Assembly: GCA_903832625.1 (NCBI GenBank)
Contig: CAILCI010000029.1
Coordinates: 1-64,000 of the forward strand
From: an uncultured Burkholderiales bacterium
Lineage (GTDB): Bacteria; Pseudomonadota; Gammaproteobacteria; Burkholderiales; Burkholderiaceae_C
Direction: 5' to 3'
DNA: 64,000 nucleotides
A program made the position numbers and the translations under genes. Of the stretch, positions 23,274 to 30,494 are shown one piece after another (position 1 is the stretch's first letter; every line of letters starts with the position of its first letter). The notes beneath the pieces were generated by a model. The model was not told where the DNA came from, ran no database searches, and saw only the letters and a program-made list of their open reading frames with translations.

Positions 23274-24619
23274 GCGAGTGGATGGTGGGAGTGAGTTACG
23301 GTCTTGCGACGCTTGTGGTCATGTTCTCGGGCATGCCAATTGCCTTTGCGCTGGGCTCGGTGGCGGTGTTGTTCATGTATTTCTTCATGCCCGCATCGTC
23401 GCTGGATACGGTGACGCAAAACGTCTATGAAGAAATGGCCTCGATCACCTTGTTGTCGATTCCGCTCTTCATCATGAAAGGCGCGGCCATTGGCAAATCG
23501 CGGGCGGGCAAAGATTTGTATTCGGCCATCCATGTGTGGCTGCACAAAGTGCCCGGTGGCATGGGCATTGCCAATGTGTTTGCCTGTGCTTTGTTTGCGG
23601 CGATGGCGGGCTCCTCGCCTGCCACCTGTTCGGCCATTGGTTCGGCGGGCATTCCTGAAATGCGCAAACGCGGTTATTCGCCGGGTTTTGCTGCGGGCAT
23701 CATTGCGGCGGGCGGGACTTTGGGGATTTTGTTGCCGCCTTCTATCGTCATGATTTTGTATGCCGTGGCCGCCGAACAATCGCTCGGGCGCTTGTTTTTG
23801 GCGGGCATTGGGCCAGGTGTGTTGCTGGTGGGTTTGTTCGCAGGCTACGCCGTGATGCGCGCGCGCAAAGAATACAAAATGGCCTTGCAAGCCTACCAAG
23901 ACACGGGCGCGCAGTCGGCGTATTTGGATGAAGAGCATTTCACACTGAAACAAAAACTTGAAATGCTGCCGCGTGTCATGCCCTTTGTGGTCTTGCTCAT
24001 TGGCGTGATGGTGGCCTTGTACGGCGGCTATGCCACACCGTCTGAAACGGCGGGTTTGGGCGGTTTGCTGGCCTTGGTGTTGATTGCTGTGGTGTATGGC
24101 ATTTGGCGTCCCAAAGACTTGACGCCGATTTTGTCGTCCACCCTCAAAGAATCGACCATGCTCATGCTCATCATTGGCATGTCGCTGCTCTACAGCTATG
24201 TCATGAGCCATTTGCACATCAGCCAAAGCGCCGCGCATTGGATTGTGGGTTTGGAGTTGTCGCGCTGGGTGTTGCTGGCGGTGATTTTGTTCATGGTCAT
24301 TGTGCTGGGCTTTTTCTTGCCACCGGTCTCCATCATTTTGATGACAGCGCCCATCATCTTGCCGCCGCTCAAAGCAGCGGGTTTTGATTTGATTTGGTTT
24401 GGCGTGGTCATGACCATCGTGATGGAAATGGGCTTGATTCATCCGCCCGTGGGTTTGAACATTTTTGTGATCAAAAACGTCGCACCCGACATCTCGCTCA
24501 AAGAGGTCATCTGGGGCGTCATGCCGTTTGTTGGTTTGATGTTCTTGGCCGTGTTTTTGTTGTGCATGTTTCCAGGCATTGCCACGGGCTTGCCTGATCT
24601 GGTGATGGGAGCCAAATAA
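23270..24619 (+). CDS. matM: TRAP transporter large permease (DctM family)
   Basis: This 449-residue protein with about 12 membrane segments is the transport subunit. DctM signatures include SITLLSIPLFIMKGAAIG, FAAMAGSSPATCSAIGSAG, AAGGTLGILLPPSIVMILYA, TPSETAGLGG, and MGLIHPPVGLNIFVIKNV. A polar cytoplasmic stretch around residues 195-235 is a little longer than usual. Its stop codon overlaps the malonyl-CoA decarboxylase start (TAATG), tying transport to catabolism in one operon. Confidence 0.93.
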   Translation: MSEWMVGVSYGLATLVVMFSGMPIAFALGSVAVLFMYFFMPASSLDTVTQNVYEEMASITLLSIPLFIMKGAAIGKSRAGKDLYSAIHVWLHKVPGGMGIANVFACALFAAMAGSSPATCSAIGSAGIPEMRKRGYSPGFAAGIIAAGGTLGILLPPSIVMILYAVAAEQSLGRLFLAGIGPGVLLVGLFAGYAVMRARKEYKMALQAYQDTGAQSAYLDEEHFTLKQKLEMLPRVMPFVVLLIGVMVALYGGYATPSETAGLGGLLALVLIAVVYGIWRPKDLTPILSSTLKESTMLMLIIGMSLLYSYVMSHLHISQSAAHWIVGLELSRWVLLAVILFMVIVLGFFLPPVSIILMTAPIILPPLKAAGFDLIWFGVVMTIVMEMGLIHPPVGLNIFVIKNVAPDISLKEVIWGVMPFVGLMFLAVFLLCMFPGIATGLPDLVMGAK

Positions 24620-26052
24620 TGAACGCAGGGACGTGGTTGAGCAGCAAGCTCAATTTGTTGCGCAACTCCGCGCCTGCCAGTCATGTGACGCCAGAAATTG
24701 AGAGCCGCAGCACCAATGAACGCTTGAGTGCCACGCTACGCAAAGAACGCGAGGCCTTGTCGCCACGCTCTTTACGCCGCACCTTGACGTTGTTGCAAGC
24801 CGTGGTCGATCCACAGGTGAGCGAAGTCGAAGGTGGGCGTCGTGCCAAGGCCTTGGCGCAGTGGTATGTCAAAGCCGAAGTGGCGCAGCGCCAAGACCTG
24901 TGTTTGCTCATCAGCGAGCAGTTTGGCCCCGACCCCATCAAAGTGCGTGCAGCGCGTGACGACTACGACGCCGCGCTGGGCACCGCCGACGAGGGCAGTG
25001 CAGAAATTCGCTTGCGCAAAGCCTTGGTGTCGCCGCGCACCCGCTTGCTGCAACGCTTTGCGGCCTATCCGGGCGGGATGCGGTTTTTGGTGGACTTGCG
25101 TGCCGAATTGCTGCCTCAACTCAAAAGCAACAAACGCTTGTTGGCCTTGGATGCCGAGTTGGAAAACTTGTTTTCCACTTGGTTTGATGTGGCGTTTTTA
25201 GAACTGCGCACCATCAGCTGGGATTCACCCGCGTCGCTGATTGAAAAACTCATCAAATACGAAGCCGTGCACGACATCCGCAGTTGGGCAGATTTGAAAA
25301 ACCGCCTCGACAGCGACCGCCGCTGCTATGGTTTTTTTCATCCCAGCTTGCCCAATGAACCGCTGATTTTTGTGGAGGTGGCGCTGCTCAACGACATGGC
25401 CGACAGCATCACGCCATTGCTGGACGAAGCCGCTGCCGCAGAAGATTTGCAAAAAGCCTCGGTCGCTATTTTTTACTCCATCAGCAACACCCAAACCGGA
25501 TTGCGGGGCGTGAGCTTTGGCGACTCGCTCATCAAGCGCGTGGTCGAAACCCTGCGCGAAGAATTTCCCAAACTCAAAACCTTTGCCACCTTGTCGCCCA
25601 TTCCTGGCTTCAGGGCTTGGTTCAACCGCAACATTGACGCCATGCTGAGCCAACTCGACGACAAAGCCCTGAGCGCTTTGGGACGAGAAATCAGTTTTGA
25701 GCCGCCCACGGCCACCCATGTGTTGTCTGCTTTGGAGCAGCCCTTGGTGGTGAGCGCCTTGTCCGCCAAATCGGCCTTGCGCAGCTTTTTGATGCGTTGC
25801 GCCGCACACTACTTGGCCAAAGAGCGCCAAGACGACCATGTGCTCGATGCTGTGGCGCGTTTTCATTTGGGCAACGGCGCGCGCATTGAGCGCATCAACT
25901 GGTTTGCCGATCCCTCGAACAAAGGCGTCAAGCAGTCTTTTGGCTTGATGGTGAATTATTTGTACGACCTCAAACGACTGGACAAAAATCGCCAACTCAT
26001 GGCCAAGCAGTCCACGCCAGTCTCGGGCGAGGTGCAAGATTTGTTTTTTTAA
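24619..26052 (+). CDS. matA: Malonyl-CoA decarboxylase
   Basis: This 477-residue enzyme releases CO2 from malonyl-CoA to give acetyl-CoA. An N-terminal helical domain is followed by a GNAT-like catalytic domain. The diagnostic blocks are FVEVALLNDMADSITPLLDE, SISNTQTGLRGVSFGDSLIK, TLSPIPGFRAWF with the catalytic-region Ser, and ARFHLGNGARIERINWFAD with the catalytic-region His. ADPSNKGVKQSFGLMVNYLY closes the domain. It follows the TRAP genes and precedes the malonyl-CoA synthetase, the mat operon logic: uptake, activation, decarboxylation. Confidence 0.95.
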   Translation: MNAGTWLSSKLNLLRNSAPASHVTPEIESRSTNERLSATLRKEREALSPRSLRRTLTLLQAVVDPQVSEVEGGRRAKALAQWYVKAEVAQRQDLCLLISEQFGPDPIKVRAARDDYDAALGTADEGSAEIRLRKALVSPRTRLLQRFAAYPGGMRFLVDLRAELLPQLKSNKRLLALDAELENLFSTWFDVAFLELRTISWDSPASLIEKLIKYEAVHDIRSWADLKNRLDSDRRCYGFFHPSLPNEPLIFVEVALLNDMADSITPLLDEAAAAEDLQKASVAIFYSISNTQTGLRGVSFGDSLIKRVVETLREEFPKLKTFATLSPIPGFRAWFNRNIDAMLSQLDDKALSALGREISFEPPTATHVLSALEQPLVVSALSAKSALRSFLMRCAAHYLAKERQDDHVLDAVARFHLGNGARIERINWFADPSNKGVKQSFGLMVNYLYDLKRLDKNRQLMAKQSTPVSGEVQDLFF

Positions 26053-26058
26053 GTCCGG

Positions 26059-27630
26059 ATGAATGACATGAACCACAATTTGTTTGCGGCCCTGCGCGCC
26101 GCCTTTCCCGCCAACTTAGACGCCTGCGCCGTCGAAACCGACAACGGCCTCAACTACACATGGCGCGACCTGGAACGTGCCAGCGCCATGATGGCCAATT
26201 TGCTCGACAGCTTGAACATCCCCAAAGGTTCGCGCGTGGCTGTGCAGGTCGAAAAATCGGTCGAAGCCATGATGCTCTACCTCGCCACGCTGCGCGCAGG
26301 CTATGTGTTTTTGCCCTTGAACACCGCTTACCAAAGTGCTGAGATTGAATACTTCATTGGCAATGCCGAGCCCGCAGTGGTGGTATGCAGCAGCAAAAAC
26401 TTTGGCTGGGTCAGCAAAATTGCCTTCAAGGCTGGCACGCACCATGTGTTCACCTTGGACGACGACCGCACCGGCAGCTTGTTGCAACGCGCCGCGCATT
26501 GCTCAGACCAACACACGACGCACAGCGTGCAAGCCGACGACTTGGCCGCGATTTTGTACACCAGCGGCACCACAGGGCGCAGCAAAGGCGCCATGCTCTC
26601 GCACGGCAACTTGCTCAGCAATGCCCAAACCCTGAAAGACTATTGGGGTTGGACACGCAAAGGCGGTCCGCAAGGGCAGGGCGATGTGTTGATTCATGCC
26701 TTGCCCATTTTCCATGTGCATGGTTTGTTTGTCGCCATTCACGGCGCCTTGCTCAACGGCAGCAAAATGATTTGGATGGCCAAGTTTGACCCCCAACTCG
26801 CCATTGCCAAAATGCCCGAAGCCACCGTTTTCATGGGCGTGCCCACGCTGTATGTGCGCATGTTGGCCGAACCCACACTCACCCGCCAGCAAGCGGCGCA
26901 CATGCGTTTGTTTGTGGCGGGCTCTGCGCCCTTGTTGATCGAAACCTTCAAAGCATGGCAAGAACGCACCGGCCACACGATTTTGGAACGCTACGGCATG
27001 AGCGAAACCGTCATGCTCACCTCCAACCCTTACAAAGCCGATGCGCGCTATGCCAACCAAGACGAACGCCGGGGTGCAACCGTGGGTTTCCCGCTGCCGG
27101 GCGTGAGCTTGCGCGTGCAAGACGATGCCGGCCAAAACCTGCCCGTGGGCGAGATTGGCGGCATTCAAGTCAAAGGCCCCAATGTGTTTGCAGGCTACTG
27201 GCGCATGCCCGAAAAAACCAAAGAAGAATTCACCGCCGATGGTTTCTTCAAAACCGGGGACGTGGGCAAAATTGACGAGCGCGGCTATGTGAGCATTGTG
27301 GGGCGCAGCAAAGACCTCATCATCAGCGGCGGCTACAACGTCTATCCGGCAGAGATTGAAGGCTACATCAACGACATGGCGGGCGTGGCCGAAAGTGCGC
27401 TGATTGGCGTACCGCACCCCGATTTTGGTGAAGTGGGCATTGCCGTGGTGATTGCCAAAGCGGGCGCACAACTCAACGCCGACCACATCATTGCTGCGCT
27501 CAAGTCACAGTTGGCCAACTTCAAAATTCCGAAGAAATGCTTTGTCGTGCCCGAGCTGCCCCGCAACACCATGGGCAAGGTACAAAAAAACCTGTTGCGC
27601 GAGCAATACAAAGACGAATTCAAAAAATGA
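26059..27630 (+). CDS. matB: Malonyl-CoA synthetase (MatB-type)
   Basis: This 523-residue acyl-adenylate-forming enzyme activates malonate with ATP and CoA. The P-loop is ILYTSGTTGRSKGAMLSHGN, followed by ERYGMSETVMLTSNPY, the TGD motif in FFKTGDVGKIDERGYVSIVG, the hinge GRSKDLIISGGYNVYPAEIE, and the catalytic Lys in RNTMGKVQKN. MatB identity is inferred from its place directly after malonyl-CoA decarboxylase. The ATG at 26068 is a possible alternative start. It is the last gene of the operon; a composite palindromic repeat begins 24 bases after its stop. Confidence 0.93.
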   Translation: MNDMNHNLFAALRAAFPANLDACAVETDNGLNYTWRDLERASAMMANLLDSLNIPKGSRVAVQVEKSVEAMMLYLATLRAGYVFLPLNTAYQSAEIEYFIGNAEPAVVVCSSKNFGWVSKIAFKAGTHHVFTLDDDRTGSLLQRAAHCSDQHTTHSVQADDLAAILYTSGTTGRSKGAMLSHGNLLSNAQTLKDYWGWTRKGGPQGQGDVLIHALPIFHVHGLFVAIHGALLNGSKMIWMAKFDPQLAIAKMPEATVFMGVPTLYVRMLAEPTLTRQQAAHMRLFVAGSAPLLIETFKAWQERTGHTILERYGMSETVMLTSNPYKADARYANQDERRGATVGFPLPGVSLRVQDDAGQNLPVGEIGGIQVKGPNVFAGYWRMPEKTKEEFTADGFFKTGDVGKIDERGYVSIVGRSKDLIISGGYNVYPAEIEGYINDMAGVAESALIGVPHPDFGEVGIAVVIAKAGAQLNADHIIAALKSQLANFKIPKKCFVVPELPRNTMGKVQKNLLREQYKDEFKK

Positions 27631-27662
27631 ACGCATTTTTTGCAGTTCGTTGCTGATTTTGG

Positions 27663-27719
27663 CGAGATGCTAAAACGCGAAGTGTCCACAGTGTGGACAC
27701 TTCAGTTTTTAGCATCTCG
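27663..27719. terminator. 57-bp palindrome, probable bidirectional terminator
   Basis: Arms CGAGATGCTAAAA and TTTTAGCATCTCG are exact complements. The inner hairpin AAGTGTCCACA/TGTGGACACTT pairs around central G27691. Reading in either direction the inner stem is followed by a T-run, as in an intrinsic terminator. It lies 33 bases after the matB stop. Confidence 0.75.
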
Positions 27720-27812
27720 ACAGAAACGCTTAAATTGAGATTTTTTTAGAGTTTTTTGCCACTTTGTACGCACTGCAAAGCAAAGCAAACTTGGTTTCTT
27801 GCGAAATTCTGA

Positions 27813-27867
27813 GTTTGATAAAAACCTTGACTGTCCACAGTGTGGACACTTCGGGTTTTTATCAAAC
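27813..27867. terminator. 55-bp palindrome (second arm type), probable bidirectional terminator
   Basis: Outer arms GTTTGATAAAAACC and GGTTTTTATCAAAC are exact complements, and the core TGTCCACA/TGTGGACA is exact around G27840. The core is shared with the neighbouring palindrome but the arms are different. The TTTTT after the inner stem on both strands again fits termination, here for cphA coming from the other side. Confidence 0.75.
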
Positions 27868-27920
27868 TTTGTTTTATGCTGAATTTTGAGTTTGCTTGGA
27901 TGGTGCATGCGCACTTCTTA

Positions 27921-30494
27921 TCAAGCCACAGCCTTGACTTTATGCGTGATGTGCGCCAAAGCCTCTTCCACCTGATCAATCAAGATCAGGCAGAGGTCGC
28001 CTTTTTCCAGCTTGTCCATCGCGCTGTCAATGGCTAAAAACTCGCCATAAATTTCGTGGATGTGGCGGGTGCGTTGTGCGCCTTCCAAGCCTTGGCGCAG
28101 CAAGGCCAGCACTTCGCCGTCGACACGGCCACGCTGGCAAGCGTCTTGGTAGAGCACCACTTCGTCAAAGGCGTCGCCAATGATGCGGGTTTGCTCGCGA
28201 ATGTCTTCGTCGCGTCGGTCGCCCGCGCCGCTGATGACCACGCTGCGCTTGTTGCCCGGCAAGTTGGTCACGGCCTGCACCAGCGCTTTGATGGCGTCGG
28301 GGTTGTGGCCGTAGTCGGCAATCACGGTCGCGCCTTTGTAGTCAAAGAAGTTAAAGCGCCCCGGCACCGCATGGCTGTCGCTGACAAAAGTGGCCAAGCC
28401 TTTGCAAATCGTGTCCCACGGCACACCCACTGCCCACGCTGCAGCCACCGAGGCCATGGCGTTTTCAATTTGAAAACCAATCGCGCCATTGCGCGTCAAA
28501 GGCACTTCCGACAGCGGAATGCGCACCAAATGGTTGCCGTGTTGCGCCACGATTTGGTCGTCTTCCACATAAACCACCCGTTTGCCTTGGGCGCGGTGCG
28601 TGGCAATCACGGGGTGATGCCCGTCCAAACCAAAGAAGGTGATTTGCCCCGGGCAGTTAGAGGCCATGGCCACCACAATCGGGTCGGTCGCATTGAGCAC
28701 CGCTGTGCCCGTGGGCGCGACGTTTTGCACAATCACGCGCTTTAACACCGCCAAGTCTTCGACGGTGGAAATGTAGTTCAGCCCCAAATGGTCGCCCATG
28801 CCAATGTTGGTGACCACCGCCACTTGGCAGCGGTCAAAGGCCAAGCCTTCGCGCAACATGCCGCCGCGTGCGGTTTCGAGCACCGCGGCATCGACGTCGG
28901 GATGCATCAACACATTGCGCGCACTGCGCGGGCCGCTGCAGTCGCCGCTGTCCATTTGACGGCCATTGACATACACGCCATCGGTGTTGGTCATGCCCAC
29001 GCGTAGGCCATTGGCACGCAAGAGGTGAGAGGTCAGTCGCACCGTGGTGGTTTTGCCGTTGGTGCCGGTGACGGCAATGACGGGAATGCGGCCATCGTCG
29101 CCATCGGGGAACATGGTGGCAATCACGGCTTCGCCCACATCGCGGCCTTTGCCAAACGAGGGGTTCAAGTGCATCCGCAAGCCTGGCGCCGCATTGACTT
29201 CGACCACGCCGCCGCTTTGTTCTTCCATCGGGCGCAGCACCGATTCGCAGACCACGTCCACGCCACAAATGTCCAAGCCCACCATTTGCGCAGCGGCCAC
29301 AGCGCGGGCCGCGACTTCGGTGTGCACATCGTCGGTCACGTCGGTGGCGGTGCCGCCGGTGGACAAATTGGCGTTGTTGCGCAAGATGACGCGCGTGCCT
29401 TTGGCGGGCACGGATTCTGCGTTCAAGCCTTGTTCTTTGAGGCGCTCCAGCGCAATGTCATCAAAGCGAATTTTGGTCAGAGACGTGGCATGGCCTTCGC
29501 CACGGCGCGGGTCGGCGTTGACTTGTTCGACCAACTCGCGCACCGTGTTTTTGCCGTTGCCCACCACCAAAGGCGGTTCACGCCGCGCAGCAGCGACGAG
29601 CTTGTTGCCCACCACCAGCAAGCGGTAATCGCTGCCGGGCAAAAAGCGCTCGACCATGATGTCGTCACGAAAACTCGCAGCGGTTTCAAAGGCCTTCATC
29701 ACGCCTTCTTGGGTGGTGATGTTGACCGTCACGCCTTTGCCTTGGTTGCCGTCGCGTGGTTTGACCACCACGGGCAGGCCGACTTCTAGGGCAGCTACCC
29801 AAGCGTCTTCGGCGTCGCGCACCGGGCGACCCAAAGGCACGGGCACGCCCGCAGCATGCAGAAGTTTTTTGGTGAGTTCTTTGTCTTGCGCGATGGACTC
29901 GGCAATGGCGCTGGTGGAGTCAATCTCGGCAGCTTGAATGCGCCGTTGTTTGCTGCCCCAGCCCAATTGCACCAAGCTGCCCGCCGTCAAACGACGATAG
30001 GGAATACCGCGCACCACGGCCGCGTTGACGATGGAGCCGGTTGAGGGGCCCAAGCGAATGTCTTCGTCCAAGTTGCGCAGCTCGCTGATGGCTGCATCTA
30101 AATCAAAACTTTGGTTCTGCGCAGCCGCGAGGCAGAGTTGTTGCGCGAGTTTGAGCGCCAAGCAGCCCACTTCTTCTTCGGTGTACTCGACCACGACTTG
30201 AAACAATCCGTGGTCTGGCGTGGCCGTGCTGCGGCTGAACGTGACGGGGCAGCCGGCTTGAATTTGCAAATGCAAGGTGGCGGTTTCTAGGGCATGCGCC
30301 ATGGTCAAGTGGGTTTGTTGATGCCCCAATTGCAAGCCGCCCATGCCGGGAAACAAATGGCGCAAGCGAGTTTCAAACTCGGGTTGCAAGCTCAAGTCCA
30401 GCTCGTTGCCTTCACAGCGCACCATCGCCTCAATGGCGGTATGACGTGTCCAGAGGTTGGGGCCGCGTAGCGCCCGAATGCGAGAAACTTCCAT
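27921..30494 (-). CDS. cphA: Cyanophycin synthetase
   Basis: This 857-residue enzyme polymerises Asp and Arg into cyanophycin (multi-L-arginyl-poly-aspartate). The N-terminal domain begins MEVSRIRALRGPNLW. An ATP-grasp domain (about 200-465) shows KELTKKLLHAAGVPVP, PVVVKPRDGNQGKGVTVNI, ICGVDVVCES and VVEVNAAPGLRMHL. The C-terminal Mur-ligase-like domain has an intact P-loop TGTNGKTTT (476-484), DYGHNPDAIKALV and GAGDRRDEDIREQ. The length fits the family. I start at the ATG at 30494, which overlaps the stop of the upstream paralogue (ATGA). No cyanophycinase is in the window. Confidence 0.95.
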   Translation of the reverse strand: MEVSRIRALRGPNLWTRHTAIEAMVRCEGNELDLSLQPEFETRLRHLFPGMGGLQLGHQQTHLTMAHALETATLHLQIQAGCPVTFSRSTATPDHGLFQVVVEYTEEEVGCLALKLAQQLCLAAAQNQSFDLDAAISELRNLDEDIRLGPSTGSIVNAAVVRGIPYRRLTAGSLVQLGWGSKQRRIQAAEIDSTSAIAESIAQDKELTKKLLHAAGVPVPLGRPVRDAEDAWVAALEVGLPVVVKPRDGNQGKGVTVNITTQEGVMKAFETAASFRDDIMVERFLPGSDYRLLVVGNKLVAAARREPPLVVGNGKNTVRELVEQVNADPRRGEGHATSLTKIRFDDIALERLKEQGLNAESVPAKGTRVILRNNANLSTGGTATDVTDDVHTEVAARAVAAAQMVGLDICGVDVVCESVLRPMEEQSGGVVEVNAAPGLRMHLNPSFGKGRDVGEAVIATMFPDGDDGRIPVIAVTGTNGKTTTVRLTSHLLRANGLRVGMTNTDGVYVNGRQMDSGDCSGPRSARNVLMHPDVDAAVLETARGGMLREGLAFDRCQVAVVTNIGMGDHLGLNYISTVEDLAVLKRVIVQNVAPTGTAVLNATDPIVVAMASNCPGQITFFGLDGHHPVIATHRAQGKRVVYVEDDQIVAQHGNHLVRIPLSEVPLTRNGAIGFQIENAMASVAAAWAVGVPWDTICKGLATFVSDSHAVPGRFNFFDYKGATVIADYGHNPDAIKALVQAVTNLPGNKRSVVISGAGDRRDEDIREQTRIIGDAFDEVVLYQDACQRGRVDGEVLALLRQGLEGAQRTRHIHEIYGEFLAIDSAMDKLEKGDLCLILIDQVEEALAHITHKVKAVA

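Larger units (their letters stand above)
27655..27898. repeat. Composite palindromic repeat element, copy B
   Basis: About 244 bp that reappears, with roughly a dozen or two differences, at 52436-52678. It holds two long palindromes (27663-27719 and 27813-27867) separated by a conserved spacer containing GCAAAGCAAACTTGGTTTCT. Outer matching ends are AAAGCAAACT and AGTTTGCTT in inverted orientation. It fills the gap between the convergent matB and cphA genes. No open frame within it looks like a gene: an open frame shared by the two copies differs mostly at amino-acid-changing positions. Confidence 0.9.
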
